A stretch of DNA of 8,105 nucleotides, taken from Thermoplasmata archaeon (GTDB lineage Archaea; Thermoplasmatota; Thermoplasmata; GCA-020350865). The DNA lies in NCBI GenBank assembly GCA_020350865.1, contig CP070726.1, forward strand, positions 746,568 to 754,672, given 5' to 3'. The notes beneath the pieces were generated by a model. That model ran no database searches. It was given only the letters and a program-made list of their open reading frames with translations, and had not been told where the DNA came from. Made by a program: the position numbers and the translations under genes. This document shows, piece by piece, positions 1 through 4,775 of this stretch (positions are counted from its first letter, which is position 1; each line of letters begins with the position of its first letter).

Positions 1-167
1 AATTCCAACCAATAGGCCTTAGGAATACACCAGAGCGAGGTTCACTTAACTCCGTTATTTTATAACCTGAAGGGAATAACTACCAAGGACAGTGGTTACC
101 ACGGTAAGCCAAATAACCGAGGGTTGGTGAATCCATCTAAATGTAACCTACATGTATACGGAAGTAG

Positions 168-175
168 TTTATATT
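168..175 (+). promoter_or_regulatory. TATA box of the gene at 198
   Basis: The AT-rich box TTTATATT is centred about 26 bases before the ATG at 198, and no Shine-Dalgarno site precedes that ATG. Archaeal transcription usually starts about 25 bases after the TATA centre, so the mRNA is predicted to begin at or next to the start codon (leaderless). The rest of 1-167 shows no gene I can support. It contains only short palindromes such as GTGGTTACCAC near 101-111. Confidence 0.5.
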
Positions 176-197
176 CTACATTTGATAAACATCAATC

Positions 198-800
198 ATG
201 CAAAGTGTTCCGGATGGATTTTACATCCCACCTCCAAAAATTAAATTTGAGACTAAATGGAAGATCATATTATATGGAATAATAATCCCTATTGTTATCC
301 TTCTTGCATCTGTAATGATACCCATTAGGACTGAGGATACAAAATCAAATTATCTATTCGATATAAAATTGACACCTTCTTTTACAGGCGAGTATTATGT
401 CCATTTTCCCTTTTATATCGCTGAGGACCCACTAGGAATGGTAATTCGAGAGTTCCAAATGGATGGAGCTTTCGAACTGATAAACACCCAATATGGAACA
501 ACCCTAAATATAAGCGGAAAAGGTCCAATTATTATTGACGGTCTTTTTAGTTTTAATAGAAATAAAGAAAATAAGATTTATTCCATCAAAGAGGATGATT
601 TTGTAATATTTTTAAATAATATTTCAGCGGAAAATACCTTGCAAGTGGCTTTTTCATCGTTCATTACAACAGGAGGAATACGTTATAATATATATGGACA
701 TAAATTAATGCATTGGCATGGCATTGGGCCAAGTCAATGGGGTAATGCGACTTTCGAGGATGATGGCTGGCAGACGTTTCCGAATCTTACTCTCAGATGA
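198..800 (+). CDS. Membrane-anchored protein of unknown function
   Basis: I do not recognise this 200-residue protein. A polar, proline-containing N terminus of about 20 residues ends in charged residues (KFETKWK). One hydrophobic segment follows at about residues 22-42 (IILYGIIIPIVILLASVMI). The remaining roughly 155 residues are soluble, aromatic-rich and beta-prone, with several NxT/NxS sequons. This suggests a single-pass anchor with an extracytoplasmic domain; no catalytic motif is visible. The C terminus has a small His/Trp-rich patch (HKLMHWHG, then WQTF). The ATG start is supported by a TATA box about 26 bases upstream and no leader. It has no operon partner: the next gene is convergent. 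It resembles the proteins at 2078 and 7206 in architecture but not obviously in sequence. Coding is supported by length and a sensible membrane topology; function is unknown. Confidence 0.75.
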   Translation: MQSVPDGFYIPPPKIKFETKWKIILYGIIIPIVILLASVMIPIRTEDTKSNYLFDIKLTPSFTGEYYVHFPFYIAEDPLGMVIREFQMDGAFELINTQYGTTLNISGKGPIIIDGLFSFNRNKENKIYSIKEDDFVIFLNNISAENTLQVAFSSFITTGGIRYNIYGHKLMHWHGIGPSQWGNATFEDDGWQTFPNLTLR

Positions 801-900
801 GTTGCCATTGGAGATATAAACGATATCCCCTATATACTAAGGAGACTTATGAACATTTTACTGGGTGGGAGTTGAGGCATAGAAATATTATTACTTGATA

Positions 901-1248
901 CTAAGGAATAATTTCTAAAGCCGTCTTTTGTATGAAATCGGTTCCCAGGATGATATCGACACCCTCATCGTCAATATCGTCCGTATCGAACGGGATATCG
1001 GATACACCCACCACCATTATGGCCTTCTTCTCGCTCCACAGATCGATGATCTCGATATCTGCATATCTCCCTTCCAACACCGTATCCGATGCACATACTG
1101 CCCGAAATGTCCCGTACAGCTCTGCATCGATCTTATCCGCCAAGCGCTGACTTATAACTGTCTCATCTGCTCCAGTATCGACAATGGCAACAGACACTAC
1201 TTTTTTCTCTTGGAAATGCACTTCAACCGGCCTGTACATCCGACCCAT
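901..1248 (-). CDS. Retropepsin-like (clan AA) aspartic protease, single domain
   Basis: This 115-residue protein has the layout of a retropepsin-type half protease. The catalytic motif VDTGADETVIS has its Asp at residue 24, following a short beta strand (VVSVAIV). A second hydrophobic-Gly motif, IILGTDFI, is at about residues 99-106 and matches the conserved ILG element near the end of the fold. One DTGA per chain means activity would require a homodimer, as in retroviral enzymes and the known small archaeal and bacterial clan AA proteins. An acidic loop (DTDDIDDEGVD) precedes the second motif. I chose ATG 1248 because GGTGG lies five bases before it; a GTG at 1257 and an ATG at 1239 are alternatives. 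The start lies inside the preceding gene (overlap 1223-1248), which implies translational coupling. The substrate is unknown. The fold call is firm from motifs; the physiological role is not. Confidence 0.85.
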   Translation of the reverse strand: MGRMYRPVEVHFQEKKVVSVAIVDTGADETVISQRLADKIDAELYGTFRAVCASDTVLEGRYADIEIIDLWSEKKAIMVVGVSDIPFDTDDIDDEGVDIILGTDFIQKTALEIIP

Positions 1249-1444
1249 GCTTTCCACCGCTCAAAATCCACAGAATTCTTTCCCTTTTCTTGTAGTTGTG
1301 CAAATCGCCGCGTACCTTAATCTCGTTACCTTCCGCCGCTATCTCCAGTGAATTACCGTAAAGCTCCCTTAACCTTGAAATTATCGATTCGATTTTATCT
1401 TTATCGACCTTATACGCGATTTCCTTGACCTCTAGTGTCCTCAT
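1223..1444 (-). CDS. Small alpha/beta protein of unknown function, upstream partner of the protease
   Basis: This 73-residue protein is not one I recognise. The predicted order is strand (TLEVKEIAYKV), amphipathic helix (DKIESIISRLRELYG), two strands (SLEIAAEGN, EIKVRGDL), then a basic helix (YKKRERILWILSG). Such beta-alpha-beta-beta-alpha layouts are common in small nucleic-acid-binding or protein-interaction domains. It overlaps the protease gene by 26 bases, so the two are probably made together and may interact. ATG 1444 was chosen because GGTGAT (1455-1460) lies ten bases before it; the open frame also reaches a GTG at 1459 inside that site. A TATA box at 1491-1498 predicts a leader of about 26 bases. 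Whether it regulates, inhibits or is a substrate of the protease cannot be told from sequence. Confidence 0.65.
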   Translation of the reverse strand: MRTLEVKEIAYKVDKDKIESIISRLRELYGNSLEIAAEGNEIKVRGDLHNYKKRERILWILSGGKHGSDVQAG

Positions 1445-1454
1445 CACCAATGAA

Positions 1455-1460
1455 ATCACC
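1455..1460 (-). promoter_or_regulatory. Ribosome-binding site GGTGAT
   Basis: GGTGAT matches the anti-Shine-Dalgarno end of 16S rRNA and lies ten bases before ATG 1444. It favours that ATG over the upstream in-frame GTG at 1459, which lies within the site itself. Confidence 0.5.
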
Positions 1461-1490
1461 CTTATTCATTCAGATATAGCTATTATCTAT

Positions 1491-1498
1491 TATTTATA
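1491..1498 (-). promoter_or_regulatory. TATA box of the small-protein/protease cassette
   Basis: On the minus strand the sequence reads GGTATAAATAAT, a good archaeal TATA box. The predicted transcript start is near 1470, leaving room for the GGTGAT site at 1455-1460. The divergent ASCH gene has its own box at 1620-1627, so 1461-1655 is a shared bidirectional promoter region. Confidence 0.5.
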
Positions 1499-1619
1499 CC
1501 TTTTAGTAATTTTATCCCTCTCAAGCCCCGTTATTTAACAGATATTCGATATTGGTATCTTCTTAAAACCTCACTTGAAATGCACCTCTTGATGTTCTTG
1601 AGTCGCGTGCCGGGTTGAA

Positions 1620-1627
1620 TATTTAAA
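1620..1627 (+). promoter_or_regulatory. TATA box of the ASCH-domain gene
   Basis: TATTTAAA is centred about 32 bases before ATG 1656. Transcription would start near 1649, giving a leader of only a few bases. The SD-like GGAGAT at 1649-1654 directly precedes the ATG. Confidence 0.5.
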
Positions 1628-1655
1628 GAACGTCACTAATACACCATGGAGATAG

Positions 1656-2039
1656 ATGAACCTTTTACTGTCAATTAAACCCAGATATGTCGAATCAATA
1701 ATGAGTGGAAAAAAGCGTTATGAGTTTCGCAAAACCATTTTTCGAAATAGAAATATAAAAAGAGCATATATTTACTCAACCGCACCCGTTAAAAAGATAG
1801 GCGGGTCATTTTTAATAGGCGATATTGTTGAAGATTATCCAGATAGACTCTGGGATAGGTTCCACAAACTATCCGGGTTGAGCCATGAAGAATTTTTCAA
1901 TTATTTTATCGAAGGCAAAAAGGGATTTGCTATCCAAATTGAATCTGTAGAAGAATTCGATACCCCTATTGATCCCTGGGAATTAAATTCGGATTTCTCA
2001 CCACCGCAATCTTTCTATTACTTTGAAAACATCTATTGA
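1656..2039 (+). CDS. ASCH-domain (PUA-like fold) protein
   Basis: This 127-residue protein is a complete single-domain ASCH protein. The first 30 residues, LLSIKPRYVESIMSGKKRYEFR, contain the signature G-x-K-x-x-E (Gly18, Lys19, Glu23) that lines the presumed ligand cleft. Next come YIYSTAPVKKIGGSFLIGDI (about residues 38-57) and a helical part, LWDRFHKLSGLSHEEFFNYF. The end, PPQSFYYF, is typical of this archaeal/bacterial subgroup. ASCH domains belong to the PUA superfamily and are thought to bind RNA or nucleotides; at least one bacterial member is an amidohydrolase of a modified nucleoside. No second domain is fused. The start is supported by the GGAGAT site and the TATA box. The gene is divergent from the protease cassette and convergent with the gene at 2078. 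The family call is confident; the specific substrate is unknown. Confidence 0.88.
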   Translation: MNLLLSIKPRYVESIMSGKKRYEFRKTIFRNRNIKRAYIYSTAPVKKIGGSFLIGDIVEDYPDRLWDRFHKLSGLSHEEFFNYFIEGKKGFAIQIESVEEFDTPIDPWELNSDFSPPQSFYYFENIY

Positions 2040-2047
2040 ATGAGAAC

Positions 2048-2068
2048 AATTGTCACTTATGGACAATT
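2048..2068. terminator. Stem-loop between convergent genes
   Basis: AATTGTC (2048-2054) and GACAATT (2062-2068) form a perfect 7-bp stem with a 7-base loop. It sits in the 38-base gap between the stops of the ASCH gene (+) and the gene at 2078 (-). It could act as a bidirectional terminator or 3'-end protector. There is no long T run, so the call is tentative. Confidence 0.4.
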
Positions 2069-2077
2069 TCATCCCCA

Positions 2078-2485
2078 TCATTTCAATATAATCGTACTAT
2101 CAATCCCAACCGATAATGAAAATCTATAACCTGGCTTGATGTGACTGTCTGAATTGCCCCTAATAAAAAAGATATCGCCCTTATTCAGTAAGTTATTATC
2201 GTCAATGTCAAAGAATATGATCGTCCCATTTTTATTGAACCTGCCATCTATATCTCTAATATGGCCCCTGGTTTCGTTGGTGAGATGATAAAACACATGT
2301 AGGGAAAAGCCGCTGTCACCCTCCTCCCAGGCCCTATGAGATGCAGTTATCTTAATCAGCCACCCGTCCCTGATTTTTTCTTGTTCCAGTGCGACATAAT
2401 CCCAGTCATCTTCAAGTATAGTGCCAAAAATTACAATATAACATGCAATCAGTAATGCGATGATCAGCAAGATCTTTCCTATCAT
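2078..2485 (-). CDS. Membrane-anchored protein of unknown function (probably starts upstream, at 2539)
   Basis: From the first ATG this is 135 residues: a hydrophobic segment at about residues 2-22 (IGKILLIIALLIACYIVIFGT), then an acidic, beta-prone domain with no motif I recognise. The fold seems extracytoplasmic (one N-terminal anchor, aromatic and Asp/Asn-rich strands). The ATG at 2485 has no properly spaced ribosome-binding site. The frame stays open upstream to 2539, where a strong AGGAGGT (2544-2550) lies four bases before an ATT codon. The added 18 codons would read TKIKGYQHANHRKSKWW before the Met, a basic stretch with Trp-Trp just ahead of the membrane helix, which is typical of a cytoplasmic N terminus. 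I list the conventional ATG but think the ATT (or the ACG after it) is the likelier start. The upstream region holds a possible TATA box at 2598-2605. Confidence 0.7.
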   Translation of the reverse strand: MIGKILLIIALLIACYIVIFGTILEDDWDYVALEQEKIRDGWLIKITASHRAWEEGDSGFSLHVFYHLTNETRGHIRDIDGRFNKNGTIIFFDIDDNNLLNKGDIFFIRGNSDSHIKPGYRFSLSVGIDSTIILK

Positions 2486-2543
2486 CCACCATTTCGATTT
2501 TCGATGATTTGCATGCTGATAACCTTTAATTTTCGTAATCGGG

Positions 2544-2550
2544 ACCTCCT
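2544..2550 (-). promoter_or_regulatory. Strong Shine-Dalgarno site without a standard start codon
   Basis: AGGAGGT on the minus strand is followed by CCCG and then ATT ACG AAA, in frame with the gene at 2078. The nearest in-frame ATG is about 60 bases downstream. An out-of-frame ATG at 2513 would give a 10-codon peptide whose TGA overlaps ATG 2485, so coupling through that mini-ORF is an alternative reading. Confidence 0.5.
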
Positions 2551-2676
2551 AACATTAAATTTCTTCAATAACTTCATCTTCTAATATTTTGAATTGGTCT
2601 ATAAACCATCTTGCTATACATGTAGGTGAAAAATATTATTGAGATATTAGATAATCATGATACTTGGAAGAAATTG

Positions 2677-2702
2677 ATACGGTTTCCATATAATCACCGT
2701 AT
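2677..2702. repeat. Inverted repeat ATACGGT/ACCGTAT
   Basis: ATACGGT (2677-2683) and ACCGTAT (2696-2702) are perfect complements separated by 12 bases. It could be an operator for a dimeric regulator or a hairpin at the 3' end of the methyltransferase transcript. Confidence 0.45.
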
Positions 2703-2712
2703 TACGATATTT

Positions 2713-2752
2713 GTATCGATGGAAAAATGACTTACAACTTTCATATCGATAC
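2713..2752. repeat. Inverted repeat GTATCGAT/ATCGATAC
   Basis: GTATCGAT (2713-2720) and ATCGATAC (2745-2752) are perfect 8-bp complements separated by 24 bases, just beyond the previous inverted repeat. Each arm contains the palindrome ATCGAT. Confidence 0.45.
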
Positions 2753-2845
2753 CTAAATCGTTTACCTTCGACATCCCCCAAGCTCTATGTATAACAATAA
2801 ATATTCCATTTCCCCGTCGGAATTGTTAATTCTGAATTATGATTG

Positions 2846-3643
2846 TCAATCTGACAGTTTCCTCCCAATGGCATAGAAACTCGGTATGAAATGGAAGGAC
2901 AGGCCCTTGTTGATCCTCTCGATCTCCTCCGATTTGTAACTCTCTATCTCTTCATCTGTCCACCCGTCCTTTTTGAAGAGCTTTTCGAACATCCAGAAGT
3001 CCTTTAGATACATGTCCAGATATTTTTTATTGTCCCTGACGAGCAGGAAATCGGATTCCGTGTCCATCCCGATTTGGGTTTCCAGTCCCGCGCGGTTGAA
3101 CAGGGTTTTCAGTTTCCGGCCTGCATAAATGTCCGAGCCCCTGTCTTCTATGCTGTTGAGGATGAGGGGGGTCGCAGGATCCTCAGGGTAGTCTATCTTG
3201 GATGCGTAGTCGGGCTCCAAAGAGCCCAGGACATAACCGCCCTTCTGGGTCACCCTGGCCATTTCGTCGACAGCCCTCTGCTGCTCCTTCACGTGCATCA
3301 AGACGATGTTGAAGACCACAAGGTCAAAGATCTCGTCCTCGAAAGGAAGGTCCACAACGTCCCCTTCCATCAGCTTGACATTGGGAATATCGGCCAGGGC
3401 TCTCCTGGCCTCCTCCAGTTTCTCGGGATCGATATCGATGCCTATGACCTCCCCTCCGGACAATTGAGCGATATCCAACGTCACGGCTCCCGTCCCGCAG
3501 CCCACATCCAGTATATTTTTCCTGCTTTTGAGGTCCACCTTCTCGTACAGTTTATGCCTGTATTCCCTGCTGTCCTCGGCCTGGTGTTTCAGTTTCTTTA
3601 TCCAGTCTTCTGTAGTCATGAAGTCCTCTTTTTCCTCTGGCAT
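2846..3643 (-). CDS. Class I SAM-dependent methyltransferase
   Basis: This 265-residue protein has a Rossmann-type methyltransferase domain. Motif I, ILDVGCGTG, is at residues 44-52 and binds AdoMet. The acidic end of strand beta2 is in GIDID (68-72), which should contact the ribose. Next are GDVVDLPF (94-101) and the post-III segment FDLVVFNIVLMHV (106-118). The sequence looks like the UbiE/methyltransferase-11 group acting on small molecules, but the C-terminal 110 residues that would set substrate choice, with a charged stretch KKDGWTDEEIESYKSEEIERI, give no clear clue. The N-terminal 40 residues are helical and charged. ATG 3643 has a weak GTGAT site; ATG 3619 (residue 9) has a better GAGG five bases ahead and may be the real start. 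It is 100 bases downstream of the membrane-protein gene, with a TATA-like box in the gap. Family sure, substrate unknown. Confidence 0.9.
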   Translation of the reverse strand: MPEEKEDFMTTEDWIKKLKHQAEDSREYRHKLYEKVDLKSRKNILDVGCGTGAVTLDIAQLSGGEVIGIDIDPEKLEEARRALADIPNVKLMEGDVVDLPFEDEIFDLVVFNIVLMHVKEQQRAVDEMARVTQKGGYVLGSLEPDYASKIDYPEDPATPLILNSIEDRGSDIYAGRKLKTLFNRAGLETQIGMDTESDFLLVRDNKKYLDMYLKDFWMFEKLFKKDGWTDEEIESYKSEEIERINKGLSFHFIPSFYAIGRKLSD

Positions 3644-3700
3644 TTTATCACGTTATCCTTTTTCTTCCCCAGCACAAAACACGTATACACCTATGACCTT

Positions 3701-3708
3701 AATTTATC
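3701..3708 (-). promoter_or_regulatory. Possible TATA box of the methyltransferase gene
   Basis: The minus strand reads AAGATAAATTAAGG, a moderate TATA match. The transcript would begin near 3679, giving a leader of about 36 bases. Read-through from the gene at 3744 is an alternative. Confidence 0.35.
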
Positions 3709-3743
3709 TTTCTTAGACACAACGACATTAAAAACATACGGTT

Positions 3744-4388
3744 TCATAGTCTCACTGTCTCGGCCTTTCCCTGTCGTTTCCTCTTGGGTGGAACCTTCTC
3801 TCTCCTTATCGAATTGAAATGCGTCAGAATCGCAACAAACCACAGGCCAATCAACGGCCACATGAATACTGTATCGGTGGCGTAATAAGCGGATGCAATG
3901 ATCACCGGCAAGAAAGCGAAGTCCAAAACAATCAAGATGTTGATTCTTAGACTATCGAACCTGATTGCGTTTCCCTGCTCATCTTCAATCGGAAAAATCG
4001 TTTCATAAATGAATGATATGCATACAAACATTAGAACCAGTATTATGGACATCAACGGATGTATCGTGATCCAGACCGCAGTCAATACCGAAATTACTAA
4101 AAGTGGTGCACCCTCGACAATTGTGCTCTCTTTGATGTCGGTGGGCGTTGCTACCCAGTTATTGAATGGAAATACGTTGGATTTCCCATCATCAATAACA
4201 ATCTTTGCATGTAAACAAAACATTGAATAAAAGACGAATATTACATCCCACACCCATATGATAACAAGTATGCTCACAAGAATCAGATTTGATGGGAAAA
4301 TTATTATACCCAATATCAACGGTCCGAAAAGCAATAACAAGACAGTATCGGTTATATACGGATTTTCCATATATGGTGAACCTGTCAT
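3744..4388 (-). CDS. Six-helix integral membrane protein of unknown function
   Basis: From ATG 4388 this is 214 residues with six hydrophobic segments: TVLLLLFGPLILGIIIF, LILVSILVIIWVWDVIFVF, PLLVISVLTAVWITI, SIILVLMFVCISFIYETIF, INILIVLDFAFLPVIIASAYY and VFMWPLIGLWFVAILTHF. They are followed by a strongly basic tail (RREKVPPKRKRQGK) that should be cytoplasmic. The loop between helices 2 and 3 (about 40 residues) is polar, and a second acidic loop (PIEDEQGNAIRFDS) follows helix 4. I see no transporter or enzyme signature. The start is uncertain: ATG 4388 has GGGGAA nearby; TTG 4421 extends it by 11 residues. A very strong GGAGGTGACC (4441-4450) lies six bases before a TTA codon in the same frame, which would add LKKNSRLRKCVVREGEL. 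A TATA box at 4485-4492 predicts transcription from about 4463. Confidence 0.75.
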   Translation of the reverse strand: MTGSPYMENPYITDTVLLLLFGPLILGIIIFPSNLILVSILVIIWVWDVIFVFYSMFCLHAKIVIDDGKSNVFPFNNWVATPTDIKESTIVEGAPLLVISVLTAVWITIHPLMSIILVLMFVCISFIYETIFPIEDEQGNAIRFDSLRINILIVLDFAFLPVIIASAYYATDTVFMWPLIGLWFVAILTHFNSIRREKVPPKRKRQGKAETVRL

Positions 4389-4440
4389 CAATTCCCCTTC
4401 CCGGACTACACATTTTCTCAATCTGCTATTCTTTTTTAAC

Positions 4441-4450
4441 GGTCACCTCC
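4441..4450 (-). promoter_or_regulatory. Strong Shine-Dalgarno site without a standard start codon
   Basis: GGAGGTGACC is a near-full match to the 16S anti-SD. The first in-frame ATG of the membrane-protein gene is 52 bases away and the first TTG is 20 bases away. The codon at the ideal distance is TTA. An in-frame TGA lies within the site itself, so the frame cannot begin further upstream. Confidence 0.55.
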
Positions 4451-4484
4451 ATATAATGTTCCTAATAAGATATTGTAAACGAAC

Positions 4485-4492
4485 ATATATAA
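4485..4492 (-). promoter_or_regulatory. TATA box of the membrane-protein gene
   Basis: TTATATAT on the minus strand predicts a transcript start near 4463, about a dozen bases before the strong Shine-Dalgarno site. The remaining 4493-4587 shows no gene on this strand. On the plus strand a 114-codon frame runs to 4602 but is mostly antisense to the membrane protein. Confidence 0.5.
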
Positions 4493-4587
4493 CGATTGTG
4501 CAGGCAGTTGGCACGGAAAGGGCATTAGTCTTAACAACATTATACAATGCGGGCAGTTTAGCCTACATTAAGGTAAAATATAATCCC

Positions 4588-4594
4588 AAAAAAA
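4588..4594 (-). terminator. T-run terminator of the tRNA gene
   Basis: Seven consecutive T residues on the minus strand begin 14 bases after the tRNA 3' end. Oligo-T tracts of this kind end archaeal tRNA transcripts without a hairpin. Confidence 0.6.
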
Positions 4595-4607
4595 CGAAAT
4601 AAGAGGA

Positions 4608-4681
4608 TATCCCCGGGAGGATTCGAACCTCCGTATTCGGCTCCAAAGGCCGAGATGATTGTCCACCTACACCACGGGGCC
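4608..4681 (-). tRNA. tRNA-Gln (anticodon TTG), with an imperfect acceptor stem
   Basis: The 74-base cloverleaf has a D-arm starting TGGTGTAG, anticodon stem TCGGC/GCCGA with loop CTTTGGA (anticodon TTG, reading CAA) and T-arm GGAGG-TTCGAAT-CCTCC. There is no intron and CCA is not encoded. The body closely matches archaeal tRNA-Gln. The acceptor stem pairs GGCCCCG with CGGGGAT: five good pairs, but the first is G-U and the second is a G-A mismatch. Archaeal tRNA-Gln is charged through Glu-tRNA(Gln) by GatDE, for which the first acceptor pair (commonly A-U) is known to matter, so this end is odd. No convincing TATA box lies 25-30 bases upstream (4700-4710), so it may depend on read-through from rdgB. 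It could be functional, edited, or slightly degenerate. Confidence 0.88.
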
Positions 4682-4707
4682 ATGTATATACTATGATTAC
4701 ATCTGAA

Positions 4708-4773
4708 TAGCCCCTTACCACAAATTGCTTTGGCACTTCAACCTGCTTACGCAATTTGTTGGCCACGGGGCTA
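4708..4773. repeat. Long hairpin (copy 1 of tandem hairpin pair)
   Basis: The outer arms TAGCCCC (4708-4714) and GGGGCTA (4767-4773) pair perfectly. The inner arms CCACAAATTGC (4718-4728) and GCAATTTG-T-TGG (4751-4762) pair with one bulged T. About 18 base pairs enclose a 22-base loop. It lies between rdgB and the tRNA, both minus strand, so it would be transcribed as part of their common transcript. Confidence 0.75.
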
Positions 4774-4775
4774 AC

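Larger units (their letters stand above)
2551..2845. other. Intergenic gap with inverted repeats, no gene seen
   Basis: This AT-rich stretch of about 295 bases lies between the start of the gene at 2078 and the end of the methyltransferase. I see no credible coding frame. It contains two perfect inverted repeats (2677-2702 and 2713-2752), a weak TATA-like box for the left gene (2598-2605) and a TGTCA/TGACA hairpin close to the methyltransferase stop (2844-2856). Confidence 0.5.

Noticed and set aside
3..65. Open frame at the left edge ending in TAA at 63-65, possible tail of an upstream gene
   Set aside because: There are only 20 codons with no recognisable motif; it cannot be told from chance without the sequence to the left.
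839..875. AAGGAG followed by ATG 849 opening an eight-codon frame (MNILLGGS)
   Set aside because: It is too short to support as a gene. It may be a chance site or the decayed start of a lost gene, but nothing downstream continues it in any frame.
928..1320. 130-codon plus-strand frame over the protease cassette
   Set aside because: It is antisense to a protein with intact retropepsin motifs; its translation is Cys/His-rich and low in protein-like character, typical of a shadow frame.
3074..3817. 247-codon plus-strand frame opposite the methyltransferase
   Set aside because: It is a shadow of the methyltransferase, which has all AdoMet-binding motifs in the minus frame; the plus translation matches no family.
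4258..4602. 114-codon plus-strand frame ending just before the tRNA
   Set aside because: About half is antisense to the six-helix membrane protein, with no ribosome-binding site and no family motif. The part beyond 4450 shows no protein-like character.
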